This document shows, in pieces, positions 23,944 to 33,183 of a DNA stretch of 64,000 bases. Each line of letters begins with the position of its first letter. Position 1 is the stretch's first letter. Made by a program: the position numbers and the translations under genes. The stretch is from Prevotella sp. (GTDB taxonomy: Bacteria; Bacteroidota; Bacteroidia; Bacteroidales; Bacteroidaceae): positions 1-64,000 of the forward strand of contig JAFZVV010000004.1 of the NCBI GenBank assembly GCA_017617615.1, read 5' to 3'. Below the pieces are notes generated by a model. That model was not told the origin of the DNA and searched no databases. It saw nothing but the letters and a program-made list of their open reading frames with translations.

Positions 23944-26900
23944 TTAGAATTTAATACTTGCACCTACCAGATATGTACGAGATGGTGGGTAGAGACCCAG
24001 GTCGATACCAGATGCCCAACCTGAACCACCAGCAGAGTTACCAACCTCAGGATCGAGGCCTGTGTAGCTGGTGAAGGTGTGGAGGTTCTGAGCCTGGACG
24101 TAGAGACGGAGCTGCTGGAACGGGCAACCCTTCCAGAGATGCTTGAAGTCGTAACCGAGGGTCACGGTCTTGATCTTGAAGTAGTCTGCATCCTCCATGT
24201 AACGGGTAGACACCCAGTTGGTGTTCTGGTGACCAGTAGCAGAAATGCGTGGCTGGCTGTTTGAACTACCCTCGCCAACCCAACGATTCAGGATGGTGGT
24301 GTCGTAGTTCTGATAGGGAGCATCACTGTATGAACGGTAAGAACGCATGATCTGCTGACCGAATGCACCTGCACCATTCACGGCGAAGTCGAAGCCCTTC
24401 CATGTGAAGCCGAGGTTCACGCCGAGCATGATGTCGGGGTTAGGATTACCAATCTCATGGCGGTCGCAGTCATCACCTTCTGCGTAGGTGATCACGCCGT
24501 CACCATTCCAGTCATCCCAGATACAGTCACCGGGCTGTGCGTTGTCAAGAACAGCCTTTCCGGCCTGGCGGGCAGCATCAATCTGAGCCTGGTTCTGCCA
24601 GATGCCGCTGTAGGACATACCGAAGAAGTAGCCGATGGGCTTGCCTTCCTCTGCACGGTAGACGTACTCTGTACCCTGTGAGAGCACACCTGAAGGACCA
24701 TTAATATAATGGTTGTCGTTGGCAATACGGGTTACCTTGTTCTTGTTGGTAGCAAAATTCACACCGATGTTGTAGCCGAAGTCGCTGCCGATTCTGTCGT
24801 TCCAGGTAAGGGCGAGCTCGATACCGGTATTCTCCACGTCACCACCATTGATGGCAGCAGGGTTGGTACCATAGATAGCAAGCAGGTTACCGCCGATGAG
24901 CCAGTCCTTCGTGGTCTTCTTATACCAGTCGAAGTTGACACCCAGACGGCTGCGGAGGAAACGAGCGTCGAAACCGAAGTCGAGCTGCTCAGAGGTCTCC
25001 CAGGTGAGGTCGGGGTTGGGCACGATGTTGGCGTAAGCACCTACGTTCGGGCTTCCTGCAACAGAAGTTGCCATGTCGGAACCGAACTTGTAACCAGCGT
25101 CGCCAGCCTCGCCTGACAGGGCGATGGTGGCAAGATACTGGTACTTGGAGATGTCCTTGTTACCATTCTGTCCCCAAGATGCACGGAGCTTGAAGAAGTC
25201 CAGCCAGCTGCTGGTGTTCTGCATGAAGGCCTCATTGCTGACAACCCAACCAACAGATACAGATGGGAAGATACCCCAGCGCTTGCCGTCAGTAAAGATA
25301 CTTGAACCGTCGTAACGCAGGGTTGCGGTAGCCATATAAGTCTCATTCCAGTCCCAGCTCACACGGCCGAACCAAGAAGCGAGATACTCCTCATCATTGG
25401 GAGAGCCGGTAAGGGTGGCATCGGTAGCATTGACCAGTTTGATATTTGACAGCCAAGCAGAATCCCAGCCCTTCAGGGTTGCGAGCTGGTCGCCATAGTT
25501 CACCTTGTTGGAACCGCCGAGGTTCACGCTCCAGTCTGTGCTCTGGAAGCTCTGACCGACCATCGCGCTAATCTTGTGGCCACTGAAAACGGGGAGGTCG
25601 TAGGTGAGGGTGTTCTCGATAGACCAATTGCCACTCAACCAAGTGCTCTGACTTACACTATAAATAGGTGATGTAGCATTTCCATAACCAGACGAACGCG
25701 GTTCATTGAAGTTACGGTATGCGCCGGAACTCCAGCTGTAGTTGTACTGAGAACGGAATCGCAGACCCTTGATAGGCTGGATAGTCACGAAAGCAGTGGC
25801 ACTGGCGCCGATGTTGCGGCTCTCGGCCATAGAGTTGAAGCCACCCTTCTTGAGGTTCTCCCATGGGTTGCTGAACAAAGAAGCGTTCCATCCCTGACCA
25901 TATTTGACAACACCGTCAAAATCCTGATAATAATAGATGTCGCCATTGTCAGCGTACTGGGGAACGAGAGGACAAGTCTGAAGCAAGCTGTGGATGTAGC
26001 TCCAGTACATGCCGTCCTCTGCCAGGTCGTGGCTCCGGGTGTAACCCAGAGAGATATTCTCGCCGATGGTGATGGCATCGAAGTCCTTCACTCTCAGGAG
26101 CACGTGGTCGCTGTTGATGCGGATGGTGTGGCGCTTGTAGAAAGAGGCCACATCAGCACCCATGATACCTTCGTTGCCGGTGTAGGTGTAGGACATGGCA
26201 AACTTGGAACGGTCAGTACCACCGGTCAAGGTCACGGAATGGTTCTGCTGGAGGGCATTCTCGTTCTCGAATGCACCCCACCAGTCAGTGCCTTCCCAAC
26301 CTTTGGAAACCTTGGTGAGGATGTCGGCAGGAGCAAAGCCAGCCCAATCCATCTTTTGACCAGAAGTATTAAAGGTGTACTCATCGATAATCGTCATATA
26401 TTGCTGGGCATTGAGCAACTGCGGGCGCTTGTAGGCGTTGGACCAACCAAAGGCGCCATTGTAGCTGAGCTCTATCTTACCAGCCTTACCCTGCCTGGTG
26501 GTAACGAGGATCACACCATTTGCAGCACGGGCACCATAGATGGCGGCGGAGGCAGCATCCTTGAGGACGTCGATGCTCTCGATGTCGTTCGGGTTGATGC
26601 CGTCGAGGCTACCACCTGCTACACCGTCAATCACATAAAGAGGAGTAGCATTACCTGTGGTACCGATACCACGGATGTAAACCTTGTAACCCTTACCTGG
26701 CTGTGAGGAACTCTGGGTGATCTGCACACCGGGGGTGCTTGACTGCATGGCCTCGAGTGCGTTGGTGGTGTTCAGTTTGGCGATGTCCTCACCCTTTACC
26801 TGAACAGTGGCACCTGTCACCAGTTTCTTCTTCATCGTACCATAACCGATGACAACCACGTCGTTCAGGGAAGTAGCGTCTTCCCTCAGCGTGACCTGGA

Positions 26901-27180
26901 TGTTGTTGCGGCCCTGCACGTTGACGGTCTCAGTGACATAGCCAACATAAGAAATCAACAGTGTGGCATTGCTGGCAGCCTCCACACTGAAATTACCTTC
27001 GAAGTCGGTGATAGCACCTGTCTTGGCACCCTGCACTTGCACGGTTGCACCAATGACTGGTTCACCCGCTTCGTCAATTACCGTTCCTTTAACGGTGCCC
27101 TGAGCCAGCGCTCCCATTGGGAACAAACAGAGCAGGAACAGAAACACTAACGGCTTTTGTAGTGACTTAATATTCCACAT
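23944..27180 (-). CDS. SusC-like TonB-dependent outer-membrane transporter, full form
   Basis: 1078 residues, typical for the family. It begins with a signal peptide ending in GALAQ, a carboxypeptidase-regulatory-like domain (GTVIDEAGEPVIGATVQVQG ... SYVGYVTETV), then the TonB-box region DVVVIGYGTMKKK. The plug follows (TPGVQITQSSSQPGKGYKVY, PLYVIDGVAGG, IESIDVLKDAASAAIYGARA) and then a 22-strand barrel ending RTYLVGASIKF. It works with the SusD and SusE-like genes that follow. No glycosidase, lyase or sensor regulator is adjacent, so the imported ligand is unknown. Confidence 0.95.
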   Translation of the reverse strand: MWNIKSLQKPLVFLFLLCLFPMGALAQGTVKGTVIDEAGEPVIGATVQVQGAKTGAITDFEGNFSVEAASNATLLISYVGYVTETVNVQGRNNIQVTLREDATSLNDVVVIGYGTMKKKLVTGATVQVKGEDIAKLNTTNALEAMQSSTPGVQITQSSSQPGKGYKVYIRGIGTTGNATPLYVIDGVAGGSLDGINPNDIESIDVLKDAASAAIYGARAANGVILVTTRQGKAGKIELSYNGAFGWSNAYKRPQLLNAQQYMTIIDEYTFNTSGQKMDWAGFAPADILTKVSKGWEGTDWWGAFENENALQQNHSVTLTGGTDRSKFAMSYTYTGNEGIMGADVASFYKRHTIRINSDHVLLRVKDFDAITIGENISLGYTRSHDLAEDGMYWSYIHSLLQTCPLVPQYADNGDIYYYQDFDGVVKYGQGWNASLFSNPWENLKKGGFNSMAESRNIGASATAFVTIQPIKGLRFRSQYNYSWSSGAYRNFNEPRSSGYGNATSPIYSVSQSTWLSGNWSIENTLTYDLPVFSGHKISAMVGQSFQSTDWSVNLGGSNKVNYGDQLATLKGWDSAWLSNIKLVNATDATLTGSPNDEEYLASWFGRVSWDWNETYMATATLRYDGSSIFTDGKRWGIFPSVSVGWVVSNEAFMQNTSSWLDFFKLRASWGQNGNKDISKYQYLATIALSGEAGDAGYKFGSDMATSVAGSPNVGAYANIVPNPDLTWETSEQLDFGFDARFLRSRLGVNFDWYKKTTKDWLIGGNLLAIYGTNPAAINGGDVENTGIELALTWNDRIGSDFGYNIGVNFATNKNKVTRIANDNHYINGPSGVLSQGTEYVYRAEEGKPIGYFFGMSYSGIWQNQAQIDAARQAGKAVLDNAQPGDCIWDDWNGDGVITYAEGDDCDRHEIGNPNPDIMLGVNLGFTWKGFDFAVNGAGAFGQQIMRSYRSYSDAPYQNYDTTILNRWVGEGSSNSQPRISATGHQNTNWVSTRYMEDADYFKIKTVTLGYDFKHLWKGCPFQQLRLYVQAQNLHTFTSYTGLDPEVGNSAGGSGWASGIDLGLYPPSRTYLVGASIKF

Positions 27181-27493
27181 GGTTCATAAATATAAATTAG
27201 TTAAGTAAAAAAAATGGAATTTCTGTACTTAAAAATGGTTTTATTAGGTTTTATTACATAAAAATGCGATTGTCCAAATTACGACGGTGCAAAATTACCA
27301 CAATTATTATAGAAGGGTATTATCATTTGTTACATGGTCTTTTTGAAAAGTAACAACATTGTTAAAAACCCACCCCCACAAATAGAGTGAAGGAATTACC
27401 GTGGATTCTTGCCTAAAGATTGTCTGAAGACGAATCATTGCAATGTTATCTTGTCGAAACAGGAAAAACTATTCCCTCTCCCAGCAGGAGCAT
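27181..27493 (-). other. Intergenic region between recA end and the susC start
   Basis: This 313-base gap contains the probable susC leader: the minus strand has TAATTTTG at 27292-27299, which would give a leader of about 105 bases, but no matching -33 TTTG at the right distance. The half next to recA has only weak stems. No gene or clear terminator is visible. Confidence 0.4.
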
Positions 27494-28516
27494 CTATCCA
27501 TTCGACAGCACCTGCATGATTTTTGTCTCAATCTCGTCGCAAAGTTCGGGGTTGTCACGGAGCATGGCCTTGGTCGCATCACGGCCTTGCGCCAACCGGG
27601 TGCCCTCATAAGAGAACCATGACCCGCTCTTCTGAATGATGCCGTGCTCGACACCGAGGTCTACCAGTTCACCATATTTCGAGATTCCCTCGCCGAAGAG
27701 GATTTCGAACTCAGCCTTACGGAAGGGCGGCGCCACCTTGTTCTTCACCACCTTCACGCGCACGTGCGTGCCAATGGCCTGGTCGCCGTCTTTCAGGGTG
27801 GTGACTCGCCGGATGTCGAGGCGCACGCTGGCGTAGAACTTCAAGGCGTTGCCACCGGTGGTGGTCTCGGGGTTGCCGAACATCACGCCGATTTTCTCAC
27901 GTAGCTGGTTGATGAAGATGCATGTGGTGTTGGTGCGGCTGATGTTGGCGGTGAGTTTACGGAGAGCCTGGCTCATCAGTCGGGCGTGCAATCCCACCTT
28001 ATTCTCACCCATGTCGCCGTCGATTTCCGATTTTGGCGTGAGCGCTGCCACGGAGTCGACCACAAGCACGTCGATGGCAGACGAACGGATGAGTTGGTCG
28101 GCAATCTCGAGGGCCTGCTCACCATTGTCGGGCTGCGATATCCAGAGGTTGTCGACGTCGACGCCCAGTTTCTCGGCATAGAAACGGTCGAAAGCATGCT
28201 CGGCATCGATGAAAGCGGCAATGCCCCCTCTCTTCTGTGCCTCGGCGATGACATGTATGGCCAGGGTAGTCTTTCCCGACGACTCCGGTCCGAAAATCTC
28301 GATGATGCGTCCGCGTGGCAGTCCACCCACGCCGAGAGCGGCATTCAGTCCGATACTGCCGGTGGGGATGACATCGACGTTCTCTATCTTCTCGTCGCCC
28401 AGTTTCATGATGGCGCCCTTACCGAAATCTTTTTCTATCTTGGCCATGGTGGCCTGCAAGGCTTTCAGTTTACCGTCCTTGCTGTTGTCTTCTTGCTCAA
28501 TTTCTTTCTTTGCCAT
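27494..28516 (-). CDS. recA: RecA recombinase
   Basis: 340 residues, normal length. It binds single-stranded DNA, drives strand exchange and promotes LexA-type self-cleavage. Walker A is GPESSGKT (76-83) and Walker B is [11 protein letters not shown]. The L2 region contains [18 protein letters not shown] and is preceded by [11 protein letters not shown]. The start codon is preceded by a short AT-rich gap of 51 bases to the dehydrogenase gene, so recA is probably the third gene of an operon with 28568-29806 and 29860-30447. Confidence 0.98.
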   Translation of the reverse strand: MAKKEIEQEDNSKDGKLKALQATMAKIEKDFGKGAIMKLGDEKIENVDVIPTGSIGLNAALGVGGLPRGRIIEIFGPESSGKTTLAIHVIAEAQKRGGIAAFIDAEHAFDRFYAEKLGVDVDNLWISQPDNGEQALEIADQLIRSSAIDVLVVDSVAALTPKSEIDGDMGENKVGLHARLMSQALRKLTANISRTNTTCIFINQLREKIGVMFGNPETTTGGNALKFYASVRLDIRRVTTLKDGDQAIGTHVRVKVVKNKVAPPFRKAEFEILFGEGISKYGELVDLGVEHGIIQKSGSWFSYEGTRLAQGRDATKAMLRDNPELCDEIETKIMQVLSNG

Positions 28517-28567
28517 TGTATTACACCTTATTTAATATATAAAGAAGAGTTCTTTTACATTTCTTTA

Positions 28568-29806
28568 TTAGAGTTCCAGGTCACCGTCGAACACTTCGTG
28601 CCAAGGCAGGCCTTTCTCGTTGAGCAGTGCCATGAATGGGTCGGGGTCGAACTCCTCTACATTCCACACCCCCGGTTTCTTCCACAGTCCCTTGAGCAGG
28701 AGCATGGCTCCGATCATGGCAGGCACACCGGTGGTATAGCTCACGCCCTGCATACCCGTTTCTTGGTATGCTGCCTGGTGCGAGCAGTTGTTGTAAACAT
28801 AGTAGGTGCGCTCCTTGCCATCTTTCACGCCCCTGATGCGGCAACCGATGCTCGTCTCGCCCTCGTAGTTCTCGCCCAGGTCTTGCGGATTGGGAAGCAC
28901 AGCCTTGAGGAACTGCAAGGGCACGATTTTCACGCGCACGTTCTTCTCGGGGTCATCGGCCAGCGGAGCGTTGTATTCCACCTCATCGATACGTGTCATG
29001 CCGATGTTCTGCATCACTTCCAGGTGTTTGAGGTATTGCTCTCCGAAAGTCATCCAGAAGCGGGCGAGACGTATGGTGGGATAGTTCTTCACCAGGCTCT
29101 CCAATTCCTCGTGGTGCATGAGGTAGCTCTCCCTCGGGCCGATATTGGGATATGTGAGTGGCTGGTGCACGCTCAGCGGGTCGGTCTCTATCCATTCGCC
29201 ATCCTTATAGTAGAGTCCCTTTTGGGTAATCTCGCGGATATTGATTTCAGGGTTGAAGTTGGTGGCAAAAGCCTTATGATGGTCGCCGGCATTGCAGTCG
29301 ACGATGTCGAGCGTGTGAATCTCGTCGAAGTGGTGCTTGGCAGCGTAGGCGGTATAGATACCGCTCACACCCGGGTCGAAGCCGCACCCCAGGATGGCGC
29401 ACAGTCCGGCCTGTTCGAAGCGCTCCTTGTATGCCCACTGCCAGGAATACTCGAAATGGGCCTCGTCGCGTGGCTCATAGTTGGCGGTGTCGAGATAGTG
29501 GCATCCGCAAGCCAGACAAGCCTCCATGATGGTGAGGTCTTGGTAGGGTAATGCCAGGTTGACCACCAGTTCGGGCTTGTATTCGCTAAGGAGTGTTTTC
29601 AGTTGCTCCACGTCGTCGGCATCTACCTGCGCCGTCTTGATGTCGAGGGTGTATCCTGCCTTGTGAATATCGGCCACGATCTTGTCGCATTTGGCCTTGG
29701 TGCGGCTGGCAATCATGAATTCAGTGAACACGTCGGCATTCTGCGCGATCTTGAATGCTGCCACGGTGGCGACACCACCGGCGCCTATCATCAATACTTT
29801 GCTCAT
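28568..29806 (-). CDS. Saccharopine-dehydrogenase-family enzyme, probable carboxynorspermidine synthase
   Basis: 412 residues. A Rossmann motif opens the protein (VLMIGAGGVATVAAFKIAQ). The family-typical middle includes VVNLALPYQDLTIMEACL, HYLDTANYEP, GCGFDPGVSGIYTAYA, and the C-terminal SHQAAYQETGMQGVSYTTGVPA. In this family carboxynorspermidine dehydrogenase reductively condenses a diamine with aspartate semialdehyde using NADPH, a step of the alternative spermidine pathway used by gut Bacteroidales. Saccharopine dehydrogenase is the other possibility. The decarboxylase partner is not in the window. It lies between the small conserved protein and recA in one operon. Confidence 0.85.
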   Translation of the reverse strand: MSKVLMIGAGGVATVAAFKIAQNADVFTEFMIASRTKAKCDKIVADIHKAGYTLDIKTAQVDADDVEQLKTLLSEYKPELVVNLALPYQDLTIMEACLACGCHYLDTANYEPRDEAHFEYSWQWAYKERFEQAGLCAILGCGFDPGVSGIYTAYAAKHHFDEIHTLDIVDCNAGDHHKAFATNFNPEINIREITQKGLYYKDGEWIETDPLSVHQPLTYPNIGPRESYLMHHEELESLVKNYPTIRLARFWMTFGEQYLKHLEVMQNIGMTRIDEVEYNAPLADDPEKNVRVKIVPLQFLKAVLPNPQDLGENYEGETSIGCRIRGVKDGKERTYYVYNNCSHQAAYQETGMQGVSYTTGVPAMIGAMLLLKGLWKKPGVWNVEEFDPDPFMALLNEKGLPWHEVFDGDLEL

Positions 29807-29859
29807 TTGTTATGGTTTTAATGGTAATCGATTGTATGTCTTGAAAAAGATGTTGTGTT

Positions 29860-30447
29860 CTACAGTTCATCGGCCCGGATACCCAGCGCGCTCATGAGCG
29901 AATAGCCCAGGATTTCCTGCCGGAAATTACCACCGGGCATGGGTTGCATGGCGAGCACGGTGACCCGTTTGTCGTCTCCCACCTGACGGAGTGCGTGACG
30001 CACGGCATCATAATCGGCCTCGTCGGGCACGATGATGAGCCGTTTCACCTCCTTGGCAGTTGCACAAAGCGCAACCATATCGACAAGCAGCTGCCCGCGC
30101 CCCACGATATCCTGTTCGCTGAAGGTGTTGATGACAAACTCTCCCAAATTGTCTGAAAAGGCTTTCCCGTTGAGTTCGTTTTCAAAGCCGTTAGGAGTGA
30201 AATAATCCATGTCCTTCTTCGTCTTGCCATGAACGAGGGCCACCTGGGTCTGCTGCTGCCCTTCCCTCACCCCACCGTCGAGTGCCAGGCAGTCGATCCA
30301 TCTCGCCAGGTCGGCATTGGGGATTCGCCGCCCGAGCATCCGCTCAAAGTTCACGATGAGATCGAAGGTCACCTTGTCCACGAAATCAGCATCCACGACA
30401 ATCATATTGTCGCAATCTACCGTTGGCATGGTGGAGTTATTGTTCAT
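29860..30447 (-). CDS. Conserved Bacteroidales protein, probably DUF6621
   Basis: 195 residues from the chosen Met (MNNNSTMPTVDCDNMIVV). The frame is open to 30612, but that extension is a translation of the 74-bp promoter-bearing repeats and should not be counted. The protein is soluble, alpha/beta, with hydrophobic strands such as RLIIVPDEADYDAV and RVTVLAMQPMPGG that suggest a Rossmann-like fold. The function is unknown. The gap to the dehydrogenase is 53 bases. Because the nearest repeat promoter would start transcription at about the chosen ATG, the Met at 30429 (MPTVD) is an alternative start. Confidence 0.75.
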   Translation of the reverse strand: MNNNSTMPTVDCDNMIVVDADFVDKVTFDLIVNFERMLGRRIPNADLARWIDCLALDGGVREGQQQTQVALVHGKTKKDMDYFTPNGFENELNGKAFSDNLGEFVINTFSEQDIVGRGQLLVDMVALCATAKEVKRLIIVPDEADYDAVRHALRQVGDDKRVTVLAMQPMPGGNFRQEILGYSLMSALGIRADEL

Positions 30448-30449
30448 AG

Positions 30450-30670
30450 GGACAAAGGTACGATTAAGCGAGCAAAAAACCAAATGAATTTCTGTTTTTT
30501 CGAGCGGCAGTACCTTCGACGCAGTCAAAGGTATGCTATAAGCGAGCAAAAAACCAAATGAATTTGTGTTTTTTCGAGCGGTAGTACCTTCGACGCAGTC
30601 AAAGGTATGCACTAAGCGAGCAAAAATCCAAACGAATTTGGAATTTTTCGAGCGGTAGTACCTTTTAAAG
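30450..30670. repeat. Three tandem 74-bp repeats, each with a promoter and inverted repeats
   Basis: GCGAGCAAAAA recurs at 30468, 30542 and 30616, a period of 74 bases. Each unit contains CAAAGGTA (30453, 30526, 30600), which reads TACCTTTG on the minus strand. Units also contain a near-palindrome TACCTTCGAC-GCA-GTCAAAGGTA and a second arm pair (GAGCAAAAAAC against GTTTTTTCGAGC). The third unit has diverged slightly and its far end is incomplete. Confidence 0.85.
30453..30632 (-). promoter_or_regulatory. Three tandem promoters for the recA operon
   Basis: On the minus strand each unit has TTTG, a spacer of 20 or 21 bases, then TACCTTTG: -7 elements at 30453-30460, 30526-30533 and 30600-30607, with TTTG at 30481-30484, 30555-30558 and 30629-30632. 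All three match the Bacteroidetes promoter pattern fully. Confidence 0.65.
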
Positions 30671-30744
30671 TGTAGGACGAAACACGGGGCAAAGATTTAC
30701 GGAAAAAAAACGCCTTTACCTGAACATATTTATAATAATAGTCT

Positions 30745-30752
30745 TACCTTTG
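30745..30752 (+). promoter_or_regulatory. Promoter -7 element for nhaD
   Basis: TACCTTTG, an exact TAnnTTTG match, 56 bases before the start codon at 30808. No good TTTG is seen at the -33 position. Confidence 0.5.
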
Positions 30753-30807
30753 CCCTTGCTTAGCGAAAGTAAGTCATGTATACAGAAAAACAACAAAAAT
30801 CATTGAT

Positions 30808-32139
30808 ATGAATTCCCTGACCATCGCGATTGTTATCGTATTTATCTTCGGCTATCTGTGCATAGCCCTGGAGAGCGTGACGAAAATCAACAAGGCTGCC
30901 ATCGCCTTGCTGATGTGTGTATTCTGTTGGACATTGTTCATGCTGTCGCCCACGACGTTCTATCCCGACGTAGCAGCTCCGGAAGTAGTGCACAAGGTGG
31001 CGGAGGTGATAGAGCACCACTTGGGCGATGCTGGCGGCACCCTCTTCTTCCTGATGGGTGCCATGACCATCGTAGAGATTGTCGACTCCAATGGTGGTTT
31101 CAATTTCGTCCGTGATGCCATCAAGACCCGCTCGAAACGCAAGCTGATGTGGCGCATGGCCTTCATGACTTTCTTCCTCTCCGCCATCCTCGACAACCTC
31201 ACTACCTCGATCGTGATGATCATGGTTCTTCGCAAACTGGTTCAGAACCGTCAGGACCGTCTGATCTACGCTGCCATGGTCGTAATCGCAGCCAACTCCG
31301 GAGGTGCCTTCTCGCCTATCGGCGACGTGACCACAATCATGCTGTGGATAAAAGGGGTTATCACCACACAGGGTGTGCTTTCCGAGATATTCATCCCATC
31401 GCTGGTGTCGATGCTCGTGCCGGTGTTCATCCTCCAGTACTCGCTGAAAGGGAAGTTCGACAAATCGCAGAACCTTCCTCCCGCAGAAGTGAGTCAGTTC
31501 ACCCAGCGGCAGCGCGACATCATCTTCTGGCTGGGTGTGGGCGGACTGGTATTCGTGCCTATCTTCAAGACGCTGACCCACTTGCCGCCGTTCATGGGTA
31601 TCTTGCTGGTACTGGGTTTGCTGTGGACCACCACGGAGATTTTCCACCACAACACCGATGAGGATGATACGATGGCGAAGCGTGTGAGCGACCTGCTCTC
31701 ACGCATCGACCTCAGCACCATCATGTTCTTCCTCGGCATCCTCATGGCCGTGGCCGTGCTGCAGGAGATTGGCGTACTCACATCGCTCGGACAGTCGCTC
31801 GACAAGATGTCGGGAGGTAACCACTACCTCGTCACCGGCATCATCGGCGTGCTCTCCTCGATCGTCGACAACGTGCCACTGGTGGCGGGATGCATGGGCA
31901 TGTATCCCGTGGCAGAAATGGGCGACATGGCCGTCGACGGCATCTTCTGGCAGTTGCTCGCCTACTGTGCCGGCGTTGGTGGTTCGATGCTCATCATTGG
32001 CAGTGCCGCCGGTGTGGTGGTAATGGGCTTGGAGAAGATTACCTTCGGGTGGTACATGAAACGCATCACCTGGATTGTCTTTGTGGGTTATCTGGCCGGC
32101 ATGTTCTCCTATTGGCTCCTGCGCACCTTTATTTTCTGA
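30808..32139 (+). CDS. nhaD: NhaD-family sodium/proton antiporter
   Basis: 443 residues with about twelve membrane segments. Features of the ion-transporter superfamily NhaD group are visible: LFFLMGAMTIVEIVDSNGGFNF, FLSAILDNLTTSIVMI, AANSGGAFSPIGDVTTIMLW, and the C-terminal repeat GVLSSIVDNVPLVAGCMGMY followed by GVGGSMLIIGSAAGVVVMG. The two DN pairs in the inverted repeats are the likely Na+-binding acids. It exchanges Na+ for H+ across the inner membrane, which fits a bacterium with an ion-pumping pyrophosphatase nearby. Its end overlaps the convergent transporter gene by 31 bases. Confidence 0.9.
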   Translation: MNSLTIAIVIVFIFGYLCIALESVTKINKAAIALLMCVFCWTLFMLSPTTFYPDVAAPEVVHKVAEVIEHHLGDAGGTLFFLMGAMTIVEIVDSNGGFNFVRDAIKTRSKRKLMWRMAFMTFFLSAILDNLTTSIVMIMVLRKLVQNRQDRLIYAAMVVIAANSGGAFSPIGDVTTIMLWIKGVITTQGVLSEIFIPSLVSMLVPVFILQYSLKGKFDKSQNLPPAEVSQFTQRQRDIIFWLGVGGLVFVPIFKTLTHLPPFMGILLVLGLLWTTTEIFHHNTDEDDTMAKRVSDLLSRIDLSTIMFFLGILMAVAVLQEIGVLTSLGQSLDKMSGGNHYLVTGIIGVLSSIVDNVPLVAGCMGMYPVAEMGDMAVDGIFWQLLAYCAGVGGSMLIIGSAAGVVVMGLEKITFGWYMKRITWIVFVGYLAGMFSYWLLRTFIF

Positions 32140-33050
32140 CCCTCGAGCATGTCGCGCCTTGACTTCGATTTCGTCACCATCCACACACCCACAAACACGA
32201 GCAGCACAGCCAAGCCCTGACTCCATTTCACGGCACCGATGCCCATGGCAAGGCTAACAATGACTGCCACCAACGGCTGTACGTAATTGTAGATAGCCAC
32301 TACCGTAGGGCGCAGCACTTTCTGCGCATTGACGATGAGGATATATCCCACGAAGGTTCCGAAAACCACCACATAAGCCGTTTCCATCCATGTCGTGGCA
32401 TTCACGGCATCCCACTCTGTCTGTGCCACATGCATTCCTGTAAACGGCCAAACAATGATGGTGGCCCACAAAAACATCCATTTGTTCACGGTGAAGATGG
32501 AATATTTCTTGATAAACTTGTTGAAAAGGGAGAGAAACAAGGCGTATGAAAGCTGTGCACCCAGTACGAGAAGATCGCCACGGATGTTGCCCACCTTGGT
32601 ATCTGAAGCAGAGAGGCTGGTAAGGATTAGCGTCACCGCCCCACAACATCCAATGAACACGCCACCTGCCTTTTTCCATGTGATGGGCTCATGGAGGATG
32701 AGGAAAGAGAGAAGCATGGCGAAGATAGGCATCGATGTGGTGACAATGCTTGCATTGACGGGCGAGGTGAGGCTCAGTCCGATGGTGAAACAGCATTGGT
32801 TGCACACCAATCCAAAAAGGGCAGCGCCAGCGAAGATGAACTTGTCGCGGGTGGCGACATGCTCTTTCGGAAGGAAAAGCGAGGCGAGCCAGAAGAGCAG
32901 CGCACCTCCCGCCACCCTGAACGACACCATAACGACACCATCGAGCCCGTGTGTCATGGCATCTTTCCCTATGGGCGACATCAGTCCCCAGATGGCGCAT
33001 GCCAGAAACATGCTCATGTGTGCGTAAAGTGGTCGGTTATTGTTATCCAT
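32109..33050 (-). CDS. EamA-family drug/metabolite exporter
   Basis: 313 residues with ten predicted membrane segments in two EamA halves. Typical motifs are FLACAIWGLMSPIGKDAM at the start, FRVAGGALLFWLASL, VNASIVTTSMPIFAMLLSF, and in the second half YILIVNAQKVLRPTVVAIYNY with VQPLVAVIVSLAMG. The positively charged tail (KSKSRRDMLEGQKIKVRRSQ) would face the cytoplasm. The substrate cannot be predicted. TATTTTTG lies upstream on its strand at 33097-33104. The 3' end overlaps nhaD. Confidence 0.9.
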   Translation of the reverse strand: MDNNNRPLYAHMSMFLACAIWGLMSPIGKDAMTHGLDGVVMVSFRVAGGALLFWLASLFLPKEHVATRDKFIFAGAALFGLVCNQCCFTIGLSLTSPVNASIVTTSMPIFAMLLSFLILHEPITWKKAGGVFIGCCGAVTLILTSLSASDTKVGNIRGDLLVLGAQLSYALFLSLFNKFIKKYSIFTVNKWMFLWATIIVWPFTGMHVAQTEWDAVNATTWMETAYVVVFGTFVGYILIVNAQKVLRPTVVAIYNYVQPLVAVIVSLAMGIGAVKWSQGLAVLLVFVGVWMVTKSKSRRDMLEGQKIKVRRSQ

Positions 33051-33096
33051 CTTTGTTCTTCTACATTTGATTTGCCCTCACCTTCATTTCAGCCTA

Positions 33097-33104
33097 CAAA
33101 AATA
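33097..33104 (-). promoter_or_regulatory. -7 element for the EamA exporter gene
   Basis: TATTTTTG on the minus strand, an exact consensus match, about 46 bases before the start codon at 33050. There is no clear -33 TTTG. Confidence 0.4.
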
Positions 33105-33183
33105 GGCAAAAATTCCGATATTGCTGAAAAAATGCGTATTTTTGGCTCTGCCCAATATAGGTTTCGGCTTCTATATATAAATA

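Larger units (their letters stand above)
30448..30807. other. Divergent promoter region between the recA operon and nhaD
   Basis: This 360-base gap holds three tandem 74-bp repeats with minus-strand promoters (about 30450-30670) and the nhaD promoter (30745-30752). No further gene is seen. Confidence 0.7.

Noticed and set aside
27986..29551. 521-codon plus-strand open frame opposite recA and the dehydrogenase
   Set aside because: It lies wholly antisense to two well-recognised genes, and its His/Val/Leu-rich translation has no domain signature; it is a shadow of high-GC codons.
30450..30670. CRISPR array
   Set aside because: The 74-bp units repeat along their full length without unique spacers, and no cas genes are present.
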